Source of the DNA: Dyadobacter fermentans
GTDB lineage: Bacteria; Bacteroidota; Bacteroidia; Cytophagales; Spirosomataceae
Direction of reading: 5' to 3'
Length of the DNA: 64,000 nucleotides
Assembly: GCF_019924045.1 (NCBI RefSeq)
Contig: NZ_JAHXBN010000005.1
Location: 186,001 to 250,000, forward strand
Part shown: one piece after another, positions 17,726 through 26,115 of the stretch
How the letters are laid out: the number at the start of each line of letters is the position of its first letter
Position numbering within the stretch: position 1 is the stretch's first letter
The notes under the pieces: generated by a model
What the model was told of the DNA's origin: nothing
What the model saw: only the letters and a program-made list of their open reading frames with translations
Databases searched by the model: none
Made by a program: the position numbers and the translations under genes

Positions 17726-19141
17726 TTGAATTTCAACGAATTTGAACTCCACGAAGACGTTCTGAACGCCGTGGATTCCATGAACTACCAACAGGCGACG
17801 CCTATCCAGGAGCAGGCTATACCACACATTCTCAGCGGCAAGGACCTGCTTGCCTGCGCTCAAACGGGAACCGGCAAAACCGCCGCGTACCTGATTCCCA
17901 TTCTCGACAAAGTCGCCCACGAGGCCAATGCGCATACCGGAGCACTGATTCTGGTTCCTACCCGTGAGCTTGCGGTACAAATCGACCAGCAGATCCAGGG
18001 TTTGGGTTATTTTGTGGGTGCTACCAGTATTGCCGTGTATGGCGGCAACAAGGGCCCGGAATGGGACCAGCAGAAAAAAGCATTAACCCAGGGCGCGGAT
18101 ATTATCATTGCCACGCCGGGTCGGCTCATTGCGCATTTGCAGCTGGGCTACGTTCATTTCCGTGACTTGCGGCATCTGGTTCTCGACGAGGCCGACCGTA
18201 TGCTGGATATGGGTTTTCTGGGTGATATCCTGAAAATAATGAGCTACCTGCCCAATGAGCGGCAGACATTGATGTTTTCGGCCACTATGCCACCTAAGAT
18301 CGGTGATTTGGCCAAACGCATTTTGAAAGATCCCGAGGAGATCAGGCTGGCGGTTTCCCGCCCGGCTGACCGGATTGACCAGCAATTTTACCTGGCCAAA
18401 GACGAGCAGAAGCTGCCGTTGCTGATGCATTTGCTGAAAGGCGTTGAAAATATCAGTATGGTACTGTTCACCTCCCGCAAATCCAACGTCGAGCCGATCG
18501 TACGCGCACTGCGTAAATTGGGACTGGGGGCCCATGGCATTTCGTCGGATTCGGAGCAGGGGGAGAGAGAAATCGTACTGCGTGATTTCAAAAACCGGCA
18601 GTTCCCGATCCTGGTTGCAACCGACGTATTATCCCGCGGCATAGATATTGATAATCTTAGCCATGTTGTGAACTACGATGTTCCCCGCGACCCCGAGGAT
18701 TACGTACACCGTATAGGGCGTACGGCACGCGCCGAGTCAAAAGGCACGGCGATGACCTTCATCAATGAGCACGATCAGAAATATGTATTGAAGATCGAAA
18801 GGCTTTTTGAAAAGGAGTTGGAGAAAAAGTCCGTCACGGCAGAGCTGGGACTGGGCGAGGCTCCCGTATTCGAGCCGCCACGTTTTCGTACCGGAGGGCG
18901 TAATAGCAACAATAGAAAGAATAAGAAAAAAGCCGGCTCGGGAGCGCCAGCTGCGAGGAAACCACACCGCGAAGCGAAACCCGAGAATACCGCCAGCGCT
19001 GAACCCGTCGCCTTGGCGGCTGATGTAGCGACGGTCGGAGCACCAACTGCGGGTGGTAAGCCCAAGCGCAGGAACAAGCGGAGGAGACCTAAAAAGGATC
19101 AGCCGAAAATCGTAAACCCTACTGAGGCACAGGCCTCTTAA
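17726..19141 (+). CDS. DEAD-box RNA helicase, RhlE-like, with TTG start
   Basis: 471 residues. All helicase motifs are present: Q motif with ATPIQ, motif I AQTGTGKT, PTRELAVQ, DEAD near 153, SAT near 185, ATDVLSRGIDI and HRIGRTAR. The last 90 residues are a basic, Ala/Pro/Asn-rich tail for RNA binding. The start is TTG: an in-frame stop lies at 17720-17722, and the first ATG (codon 19) would remove the Phe that opens the Q motif (FNEFELHEDVL). Such helicases remodel rRNA and mRNA structure and often matter in the cold. It has its own promoter. Confidence 0.92.
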   Translation: MNFNEFELHEDVLNAVDSMNYQQATPIQEQAIPHILSGKDLLACAQTGTGKTAAYLIPILDKVAHEANAHTGALILVPTRELAVQIDQQIQGLGYFVGATSIAVYGGNKGPEWDQQKKALTQGADIIIATPGRLIAHLQLGYVHFRDLRHLVLDEADRMLDMGFLGDILKIMSYLPNERQTLMFSATMPPKIGDLAKRILKDPEEIRLAVSRPADRIDQQFYLAKDEQKLPLLMHLLKGVENISMVLFTSRKSNVEPIVRALRKLGLGAHGISSDSEQGEREIVLRDFKNRQFPILVATDVLSRGIDIDNLSHVVNYDVPRDPEDYVHRIGRTARAESKGTAMTFINEHDQKYVLKIERLFEKELEKKSVTAELGLGEAPVFEPPRFRTGGRNSNNRKNKKKAGSGAPAARKPHREAKPENTASAEPVALAADVATVGAPTAGGKPKRRNKRRRPKKDQPKIVNPTEAQAS

Positions 19142-19212
19142 TCAGAGTTGGTCAGGCGTGAGCATTTGTTTGTCTTGCTTATTCGTCATGAAAGAACTTA
19201 AATTACGTACAC

Positions 19213-19944
19213 TTGGACCGTTTGATAGATTGGATAAGGAATTATAAATTCAGCGTATCCGATCCTCCCATCATTACGATGGAAGGCTTGTTTTCGCTGC
19301 TGCTGCTTTTGCTTCTGAGCTTACTTGCGGTATTTTTCCACCTTGTCCGCATCCTTTTCAACTCGCCGGTTGATTTTTCGCTCGATTGGAACCTGTTTCT
19401 GAGTTGGATACCGCTCATTATCGCCTTTATGGCAGATAATCTTACCAAGCGTTTCGGACACATTCCATTTGTTTTAGGGATTCTTAGTATTGCCTGGCTC
19501 TCATTCTTTCCGAATGCGCCCTATATGATCACCGACCTGGCGCACCTGACCGTGGATTACCAGCGGGATTTGACCTGGCACGACATCATCATGCTGTTTT
19601 CCTACGCAGAAGTAAGCCTTTTTAATGGTCTGGTGTCGCTTTACTGGATCCACCGTTCCTGGCGCAGGGTGTTCGACAGGAAGCCTGCCAATACGTTGCT
19701 TCTACTAAGCCTTCCGCTGGCCGGCTTTGGGGTGTACCTCGGCCGTGTGCGCCGGATGAACAGCTGGGATATTATTCACGAGCCAGGGGCCATTATCAAT
19801 AACCTTTTCGCAAGTCTGCTGGATCGCACCGCCTGGGTGTTCGCGATGGAGATCGGGATGCTGCTCGGGATATTGTACCTGGTATTGTGGGGGGTGATCC
19901 GTTTCCGCATCCGGCATTCCAGAAAGAACCCTGACTCCCATTAA
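19213..19944 (+). CDS. DUF1361 integral membrane protein
   Basis: 243 residues with about six or seven membrane helices and the DUF1361 core segments LSWIPLIIAFM, WLSFFPNAPYMITDLAHL and a later GFGVYLGRVRRMNSWDI. The family is widespread but without a known function. The frame opens with a TTG at 19213; an ATG at 19279 is the alternative start and would drop 22 polar residues. The gene follows the helicase after 71 bases with no clear promoter or terminator between them, so read-through is possible. Confidence 0.82.
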   Translation: MDRLIDWIRNYKFSVSDPPIITMEGLFSLLLLLLLSLLAVFFHLVRILFNSPVDFSLDWNLFLSWIPLIIAFMADNLTKRFGHIPFVLGILSIAWLSFFPNAPYMITDLAHLTVDYQRDLTWHDIIMLFSYAEVSLFNGLVSLYWIHRSWRRVFDRKPANTLLLLSLPLAGFGVYLGRVRRMNSWDIIHEPGAIINNLFASLLDRTAWVFAMEIGMLLGILYLVLWGVIRFRIRHSRKNPDSH

Positions 19945-20055
19945 GCCAATACTAAGCGGGAATACAAACCGCTGAACCGCTAATCTAGTCGTGGGCTACT
20001 TTCGACACATTGACCGCCTCGTTTGGGATAAAATTCCCCGACTTCACATTACAGA

Positions 20056-20742
20056 ATGGACCCGTTAGAAATTTTATTTCAGTGCGAGCGCCTGGTAGCT
20101 ATTAATAAGCCCAACGGCCTGCTTGTACATCGGTCGCCGATTGCCAGCGATGCCGATGTTTTCGCAGTTCAGCTCCTGCGCGATCAGCTGGGCAGGAAAG
20201 TATACCCCGTCCACCGTCTCGACCGCAAAACCTCCGGCGTGTTGCTATTTGCCCTGGACGATGCCACCAACAGCGAAATGCAGCGCAAATTCATGGACGG
20301 CGAAGTCAGCAAGACTTACCACGCCATTGTCCGTGGCTACACCCCCGACAACGGCACGATCGACTACCCCTTGAAACGTGACGACGGCGTAATGCAGGAC
20401 GCTATAACTCATTTCGAGACATTAATGCGCAGCGAAGTGCCGTTCGCGCTCGGGAAACACCCTACATCCCGTTACTCGCTCGTGAAGCTAAATCCCGCCA
20501 CCGGACGCATGCACCAGCTTCGCAAACACATGGCGCACATCCTGCACCCGATCATCGGCGACCGCCCGCACGGGTGTAACAAGCAGAACCGGTATTTCAA
20601 GGAGCATCTGGGCATGACGCAGATGATGCTGCATGCGGTAGAGTTGGAATTTGTGCATCCTTTTACAAAAGAAAGGGTGGCTATTCAGGCACCTTTTCCG
20701 GCTGAGTTTTCACGAATGCGGAAGATTTTGTCGTTGGAATGA
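20056..20742 (+). CDS. truC: pseudouridine synthase, TruC-like
   Basis: 228 residues of the RluA superfamily. The catalytic Asp is in VHRLDRKTSGVLLFA (about 50-64), and the C-terminal GRMHQLRKHMAHILHPIIGD segment is typical. The short length without an S4 domain fits tRNA pseudouridine synthase C (position 65) rather than the larger rRNA enzymes. It converges with the response-regulator-like gene, whose stop lies 4 bases away, and no terminator separates them. Confidence 0.85.
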   Translation: MDPLEILFQCERLVAINKPNGLLVHRSPIASDADVFAVQLLRDQLGRKVYPVHRLDRKTSGVLLFALDDATNSEMQRKFMDGEVSKTYHAIVRGYTPDNGTIDYPLKRDDGVMQDAITHFETLMRSEVPFALGKHPTSRYSLVKLNPATGRMHQLRKHMAHILHPIIGDRPHGCNKQNRYFKEHLGMTQMMLHAVELEFVHPFTKERVAIQAPFPAEFSRMRKILSLE

Positions 20743-20745
20743 CCA

Positions 20746-21462
20746 TCAAACACGCATAGCGACCTCCTTATGCGGAAATCTGATAACAGGCTTCCCTCCG
20801 CGCGCGCCGGTGTCGGGCCTATTCTCCGCCGTTTCTGATTTAAGAAACCCGGGCTTTCTGGTTAGATCAATTAAATCTGCAAAATGCTTCATGTTAAACC
20901 GCTCCATCAGCATCCTGCGGTGGTATTTGAGCTCGATCATCGATATTTTCAGCTGAGTGGCGATCGCTTTGGGCGACTCTTCCCTTGATAACGCTTCCAG
21001 GATGGCGCGTTCGATACTCGACAGGTAATCCACGGACGGCGCGCCGGTGGCTATGCCGGCCGAGAGTATGTTCTGAACATCTTCCGAGAGAAACAAATTA
21101 CCTTTCTGGACCTGGGCAATCGCTGTAAAAAGCTCCTGGGACAAGCAGGTTTTGGTTAGAAATGCCTTAGCACCCAGCCGCATGTAGCTTCTGATCAGCC
21201 AGTCGTCATTCAGGGACGTCAACACGATTATTTTGGTGCTTTTGTCAGTAAGGCGAAAGACGGCGTCCACACCTTTGTCGTATTTGCCGTTAAAGCAAAG
21301 TTCGGTGATCACAAGAGTTGGAGGTGTATCGCGGCTCTCCGCGGTAAAAGCCTGGATCGAACTGTAATGGTCGATCGATTCTATGGCAGGCAGCGAGTTG
21401 ATCAGATTCATTCTGAGGGCTTCGGTGAAGATCTGATGGCTATCAATTAGTGCTATTCTCAT
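20746..21462 (-). CDS. NarL/FixJ-type regulator with degenerate receiver domain
   Basis: About 238 residues from the ATG at 21462; a longer frame to 21543 adds 27 residues before the receiver start (MRIALIDSHQIFTEAL) and is less likely. The receiver keeps Thr in IIVLTS and Lys in AFLTKT, but the phospho-acceptor position reads LVITELCFNG, with Glu in place of Asp, and only one acidic residue remains in the first pocket. The C-terminal part (SIERAILEALSREESPKAIATQLKISMIELKYHRRMLMERF) is a LuxR-type helix-turn-helix. It may be constitutively active or sense something else. No histidine kinase is nearby. Confidence 0.8.
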   Translation of the reverse strand: MRIALIDSHQIFTEALRMNLINSLPAIESIDHYSSIQAFTAESRDTPPTLVITELCFNGKYDKGVDAVFRLTDKSTKIIVLTSLNDDWLIRSYMRLGAKAFLTKTCLSQELFTAIAQVQKGNLFLSEDVQNILSAGIATGAPSVDYLSSIERAILEALSREESPKAIATQLKISMIELKYHRRMLMERFNMKHFADLIDLTRKPGFLKSETAENRPDTGARGGKPVIRFPHKEVAMRV

Positions 21463-21543
21463 CATTGGAGGGATTGTTGATAGGCCGTGCTTTGCATTGC
21501 TTATCAAGTGGTTAGTTAATAGGTTTTGATAGGAAGCGTTCAA

Positions 21544-22478
21544 CCAAGGGCAGATGAATACATACCCGCTTGAAGCCAGGCAGAGTTTACCGGGTGATAG
21601 CTGTTATAGAGATCTACCGGCTACCTGTCGGGCAGCAGCTTTCTGGTGTGATACGGTGAAAATAAGCGGGATCAGCCGGGCGATCAGCGCTGGCAATGTG
21701 CTTCTCCCCGGATTGACCGGCTAATCAATGTGGCAGTGGCGGATGATCTTGGTATGATCTGCCATGAAGCCCGACCGCGTGGGCCGGTTGTGAGAATCGT
21801 TGCTGGTGACATCTTTCTATAATTAACGTTGAATAAAATATTACTTCATGACTATACCGCACCAGGGGTATTCCGCGATAAACGATCTCTGATCGTTTCA
21901 AGATTGCAGAAAGCTGAGGCCGGATTTTAGTGCGTGAATAAGCTGGGGCTACGCGCCCGCGTAGAATAATGAGCCTGAAACTATGCAACAAAGTTTACTA
22001 TCACAAATCTCAGATCAACGTATATCGTTTTAATTAGACTAATTATTTAAATATTTATATTAATAAATAAGATAGTTTAATTTTTATATTAGAGTGCACT
22101 CCTAAGTGCTCCAATGAATTGAATTCGAGTTATTTATGTCTGACGTCTTGATATTGAATACGATAGGGGTAGATTAACTTCGATTGGAATAATACAAATC
22201 GATACGTTATTGTATATACGTAGATTGATGGGGCGATTAGGCGGTAAAGCGTGATTATGTAGTATTTGTAACCGGTTATTAATTACGAGATATAGTAGAT
22301 GAGTAATATTAATTCTACGAGCAAACAATTCTGGTGAATTGCAGGTGTGGAGGCGTTTTGAAAGACTTTTACAGCCCCAACCGGTAGGTAATTATGTTGT
22401 AGAATGTCAAAGGAATTAGCATTGACCTTCGAATTAGGTTACTATTTTGCTTTCGATTTTACTCAACGATATAATGAA
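21544..22478. other. gene-poor, AT-rich intergenic region
   Basis: About 930 bases with no convincing gene. Short frames here lack coding character. The part at about 22010-22330 is much richer in A and T than its surroundings and full of TATA-like runs. A weak promoter-like pair on the plus strand (TTG near 22423, TATTTTG near 22443) points to the terminator hairpin at 22479-22504, so a small RNA is possible but unproven. Confidence 0.5.
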
Positions 22479-22515
22479 GGGGATCTTGCGGAATGCAGAT
22501 CCCCGTTTTTGTTTT
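22479..22515 (+). terminator. intrinsic terminator hairpin
   Basis: GGGGATCT (22479-22486) pairs with AGATCCCC (22497-22504) around a 10-base loop and is followed by a T-rich run GTTTTTGTTTT on the plus strand. The T-run overlaps the stop codon of the minus-strand cytochrome gene. In the minus direction the hairpin is followed by fewer T, so the best fit is plus-strand termination, with the cytochrome transcript possibly also ending here. Confidence 0.7.
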
Positions 22516-23503
22516 AGTCTGCACTGGCCAGTTTCGGTCTGAACTTAATTACCTTATTGCTCTGCGGCTTCACACTTTGCAAATACGCAAAAATAGCCCG
22601 GAGATCACTTTCCTTCATACCGGCGTACATCGTCCAGGGCATAGGGGTGTTCATTTCATTAGGAGCCGGCTTATAAGGTTTATAGCTCGAATCGGCGTAA
22701 GGCTTAAAGCGCTGTACGAACGCATCGGCCGTCCAGGTCCCGATGCCGTTGACTTTGTCGGGTGAGATGTTTGCCGAGGTGGTAATGCCGTTGGGCATAA
22801 TGAATTCCATACCGCCTCCGAATTCCGTTCCCGCTACTTTTTCGCCTTTCTCGCGCTTGCTATGGCACTCGACGCAGCTTGCCGCGGTGGCCACATAGCG
22901 ACCATATGCAATTTGATCGGTCTCGGACGGGCGTTTGGTAAGATTGGCTTTGGTAGGCATTGTGTTGATCAGGATATTGACGGGGAAGTCATACTGGGGA
23001 GCCGCTATGTCGTGCTTTACGGGCGCGAGCGTACGCACGTATGCGATAAGGCTGTAAATATCCTCCTCGTCGAGCTGGCCGTAATTACGGTAGGGCATAA
23101 TCGGGAACAGCGCCCGGCCATCCCTGCTTGTGCCGGTGGTGATGGCGCGGAACACCTCGCCGTCGGTCCATTTACCGATTCCGTACGGAGTGATGTTTCT
23201 GGCATAAAACACGCCGGGAAAACCCATATCGCGGCTGAACAGCTCGCCTCCGCCGCCGAAATTGCCGGCAGCCAGCGGGGCCGAAAACAACGTCCAGTCA
23301 CGGGTACTGTGGCAATCCACACAAACCGCGACGTGATTGGCAAGGTACTTCCCACGCTCGATCCGTTCGGGAGTTCGTTCCACCGAAAGTACAGGAGCTT
23401 CGCCGACATCCGGAAGGGCAGTTTTTACATAGGTAGCAGCGGCCGCAGCGGCCAGAACGAGCACCACAAGGAGAATGCCCACGATTTTAAGGAGCTTTTT
23501 CAT
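22514..23503 (-). CDS. membrane-anchored diheme cytochrome c
   Basis: About 329 residues from the ATG at 23503 (MKKLLKIVGILLVVLVLAAA); the longer frame to 23578 would put an unlikely 25-residue extension in front of the anchor helix. Two CXXCH heme sites are visible, CVDCHS at about 62-66 and CVECHS at about 212-216, each followed by a cytochrome c fold with a C-terminal Met region (NRxYGQLDEEDIYSLIAYVRTL and the final DLRAIFAYLQSVKP). Such diheme subunits pass electrons from periplasmic dehydrogenases to the respiratory chain. It is divergent from the LVIVD lipoprotein genes; no dehydrogenase partner is adjacent. Confidence 0.88.
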   Translation of the reverse strand: MKKLLKIVGILLVVLVLAAAAAATYVKTALPDVGEAPVLSVERTPERIERGKYLANHVAVCVDCHSTRDWTLFSAPLAAGNFGGGGELFSRDMGFPGVFYARNITPYGIGKWTDGEVFRAITTGTSRDGRALFPIMPYRNYGQLDEEDIYSLIAYVRTLAPVKHDIAAPQYDFPVNILINTMPTKANLTKRPSETDQIAYGRYVATAASCVECHSKREKGEKVAGTEFGGGMEFIMPNGITTSANISPDKVNGIGTWTADAFVQRFKPYADSSYKPYKPAPNEMNTPMPWTMYAGMKESDLRAIFAYLQSVKPQSNKVIKFRPKLASAD

Positions 23504-23667
23504 AAAAGAGGGGTGACAGAAGATGGTGAATATGAGGATTAAACAAAAGGTACAATAATTCCCGTAAAGCTCAAACACTTAGTTATTTAGCGAAAGTTGA
23601 GGCGGGCGGTTGCAACGTTTAAATGCAACATGGTGTCTAAAATGCAAAATTCAATCCGGTCATTGCC

Positions 23668-24207
23668 ATGAAAAGAACTTTGCTTGCAAGCTGCCTCACA
23701 TTGCTGATGCTCTCATGTTATCCCAGGGACTCAGAGCCCTTTGTAGGCAATGTGAAATTCGACGGCACGGGCTACCGGCCGGTTTATAAAAATCCCGATG
23801 AGATATCCAAGGTGGAAGTCCAGGCGGCCCAGGCGCTTAAAACACCTGGGAAAATCTATACTTTCGACCGGTATCTGTTCATCAACGAGCTCGGTAAAGG
23901 CATTCACATCATCGATAATACGGATCCTAAAAAGCCTGAAAACCTCTCGTTTGTATCGATCCTGGGCAATTACGACATCGCCGTGAAGGACAACTGGCTG
24001 TATGCCGATAATTTCTCCAACCTGCTGGTGATAGACATTGCCAATCCTAAGGTTCCGAAAGTTGTGAAAAGTATCCCCAATGCCATTCCGGTTCATAACT
24101 ACCCGCCTTTGCAGGGCATCTATTTCGAATGCGCCGACGAGAAAAAGGGCGTGGTAGTGGATTGGGAAAAAGTGGATATGGCCAAGCAACCTAAATGTTA
24201 CCGGTAA
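23668..24207 (+). CDS. LVIVD-repeat lipoprotein, short
   Basis: 179 residues. Lipobox LSC at Cys 17. The chain contains LVIVD-type beta-propeller repeats (GIHIIDNTDPKKPENL, LLVIDIANPKVPKVV). With only two or three blades it is too short for a closed propeller and may complete it with the next lipoprotein (24232-24999), which starts 24 bases downstream. The function of such bacterial surface propellers is unknown; binding of proteins or polymers at the cell surface is likely. It is the first gene of a three-gene unit. Confidence 0.8.
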   Translation: MKRTLLASCLTLLMLSCYPRDSEPFVGNVKFDGTGYRPVYKNPDEISKVEVQAAQALKTPGKIYTFDRYLFINELGKGIHIIDNTDPKKPENLSFVSILGNYDIAVKDNWLYADNFSNLLVIDIANPKVPKVVKSIPNAIPVHNYPPLQGIYFECADEKKGVVVDWEKVDMAKQPKCYR

Positions 24208-24231
24208 TCACTGACAGATATTGATTTAGCT

Positions 24232-24999
24232 ATGAAAAAGTTGATACCCCTTTTATTCCTTGGCCTAGCGGCGATTGGCCTGATGCTGCTGCTAAATGCA
24301 TGCGATGATGGTAAGGCCGACTCGGGCCCCAGCCCACAGACGGGAGCCGGCGGCTCAATGGCCAGGTTCGCTATTGCCGAGAACTCATTGTATATCGTCT
24401 CAAAACAATCGCTTGAAGTTTACGACATCAATGACGCTGCAAACCCAACGAAGGCAGTAACGAAGAACATGGGCTTCGGCATCGAAACGATTTTTCCCTA
24501 TCAGAAAAACCTGTTCATCGGGGCGATGGACGGCATGTACATTTATGACAATACCAAACCCAATGCCCCTGTTTTATTGTCTAAATATACCCACGTGTTT
24601 TCCTGCGATCCGGTGGTGGTGCAGGGACGGTATGCCTACGTGACTTTGCGCGCTGGGGTGACCTGCCGGACCGGTACCGCGTTCAGCTCGCTGGATGTGG
24701 TCGATATTGGCGATCCAGCCAAGCCGCAATTAGTGGGTAGCCATCGTATGGATTCGCCTTACGGATTGGGCGTTTCGGGTAACAAGCTGTTTGTCTGTGA
24801 GGGCGATAAGGGCTTTCGGATGATGGATATCAGTGATCCTAAGGTCCCGATTCAAAAGCATTTCTTCCATGAAGTCCCTGCCTACGATGTGATCGTGCGG
24901 AACAATCAACTGATCGTCACTGGTAAGGGAGGCCTCTATCAGTACAAATACGGAGATTCAGACAGCCTTGAATACCTCAGCAAGATCCCCGTTCTATGA
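24232..24999 (+). CDS. LVIVD-repeat lipoprotein, long
   Basis: 255 residues. Lipobox LLNAC with Cys 24 after a hydrophobic leader. Repeats of the LVIVD type are seen at LEVYDINDAANPTKAV, MYIYDNTKPNAPVLL, LDVVDIGDPAKPQLV and FRMMDISDPKVPIQK, each one propeller blade of about 45 residues. Two Cys (CDP and TCR) may form a disulfide. It would sit on the outer membrane or in the periplasm. The stop overlaps the start of the next gene (ATGA), so translation is coupled. No ligand can be predicted. Confidence 0.85.
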   Translation: MKKLIPLLFLGLAAIGLMLLLNACDDGKADSGPSPQTGAGGSMARFAIAENSLYIVSKQSLEVYDINDAANPTKAVTKNMGFGIETIFPYQKNLFIGAMDGMYIYDNTKPNAPVLLSKYTHVFSCDPVVVQGRYAYVTLRAGVTCRTGTAFSSLDVVDIGDPAKPQLVGSHRMDSPYGLGVSGNKLFVCEGDKGFRMMDISDPKVPIQKHFFHEVPAYDVIVRNNQLIVTGKGGLYQYKYGDSDSLEYLSKIPVL

Positions 25000-25691
25000 A
25001 AAGCACACTGTTTACGATTTTTGCTTTCCTGTCTTCATTTTACAGCTTTGCCCAGTTCGATGTGGAAACTGCCAAACGGCATGTGATCGTCAAATACTCG
25101 CCACTGCCGATGTTTGATTTCGATAACACGGTTCAATTCGGGGTCGAAATACCTTTGGAAAAAGGGAACTTTGCATTGCAGCAGGATTTAGGCTATGGAA
25201 ACTCCTCGTTCAACGGCTGGTACCACAATGATAGCCGGCGGCCCGATAAGGAGATTTTCAAAAGCCGGACGCATTTCAGATGGTATTTTATGGAGAGACG
25301 CAGGATGCGCGCTTACGTAGGTCCGGAGGTTTTGTTTAAGAAAGTAATCTACCGTGAAAGCCAATGGACGGGTAAGGATTGTGATTCACCATGGGGGCCA
25401 TGTAGTTTTTCTCAGAATCAGCAGGTAAGGATTGATAAGAATGTCGTCGCAGGGCACGCGCGTTTCGGATGGCAGTTTATAACCCCCGGCCGGTTTGTTT
25501 TCGACGTTTTTACGGGCATCGGGTTTCGTCATATTTTTGCCACATCCCATTCATCGGGTATGGCTGATTCGGAAATCCGCAGTGTTTACGATCATTGGGA
25601 ATATATAAGTCCCAATAAAAACGACTTTATCGCCAGTGCCGTGATGGGCTTCCATTTGGGCATTGTTTTAGGTAAATATCGAAGGGATTAA
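24996..25691 (+). CDS. secreted beta-rich protein, possible small outer-membrane barrel
   Basis: 231 residues with a signal peptide (to about residue 20, SFAQ). The remainder alternates hydrophobic and polar residues as in beta strands (VIVKYSPLPMFDFDNTVQFGVEIPLEKGNFALQQDLGYG and later GWQFITPGRFVFDVFTGIGFRH). This resembles the small outer-membrane barrels of the DUF3575 type, but I could not assign a family firmly. A central CDSPWGPC segment could carry a disulfide. It is translationally coupled to the long LVIVD lipoprotein, so the two probably act together at the cell surface. Confidence 0.6.
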   Translation: MKSTLFTIFAFLSSFYSFAQFDVETAKRHVIVKYSPLPMFDFDNTVQFGVEIPLEKGNFALQQDLGYGNSSFNGWYHNDSRRPDKEIFKSRTHFRWYFMERRRMRAYVGPEVLFKKVIYRESQWTGKDCDSPWGPCSFSQNQQVRIDKNVVAGHARFGWQFITPGRFVFDVFTGIGFRHIFATSHSSGMADSEIRSVYDHWEYISPNKNDFIASAVMGFHLGIVLGKYRRD

Positions 25692-25726
25692 CTACATTAC
25701 CATTCAATCCCTAAACATCGGACAAC

Positions 25727-26113
25727 ATGGATAATGCCATTAGCTGGTTTGAAATACCAACCACAGACCTTGATCGCGCCACCGCGTTCTACGAATCGAT
25801 TTTTCAGATCAAATTCATTCCGCTCGACACCCCGAACCTTAAAATGCGCATGTTCCCTGTGGACAACATGGCTACCGGGGTAGGCGGGGCACTCGTATAT
25901 AGCGGTGGGTTCCACAAGCCTTCCGCTACCGAAGGACCATTGATCTATCTCAATGCGAATCCGGATGTCCAAATCGTACTGGATCGGGTACCAGATGCCG
26001 GCGGCAGAGTAATCGTTCCCAAAACACAGATCAGCCCCGAATACGGCTATATGGCTGCATTCATCGATTCGGAAGGAAACCGCATTGCCCTGCACTCGGC
26101 GCCGGTTGCCTAA
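25727..26113 (+). CDS. VOC (glyoxalase/bleomycin-resistance-like) protein
   Basis: 128 residues covering one vicinal-oxygen-chelate domain: ISWFEIPTTDLDRATAFYESIF at the start and GYMAAFIDSEGNRIALHSAP at the end. Two such chains usually form the metal-binding barrel. The catalytic metal ligands are only partly conserved, so it could be a binding protein rather than an enzyme. It follows the LVIVD unit after 35 bases and converges with the TonB receptor, whose stop is 3 bases away. Substrate unknown. Confidence 0.85.
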   Translation: MDNAISWFEIPTTDLDRATAFYESIFQIKFIPLDTPNLKMRMFPVDNMATGVGGALVYSGGFHKPSATEGPLIYLNANPDVQIVLDRVPDAGGRVIVPKTQISPEYGYMAAFIDSEGNRIALHSAPVA

Positions 26114-26115
26114 AT

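Noticed and set aside
21725..21991. 88-codon minus-strand frame in the AT-rich gap
   Set aside because: No family, no ribosome site and Arg/His-rich random composition.
22862..23542. 226-codon plus-strand frame opposite the cytochrome c gene
   Set aside because: Overlaps both heme motifs of the real gene in antisense and shows no family resemblance.
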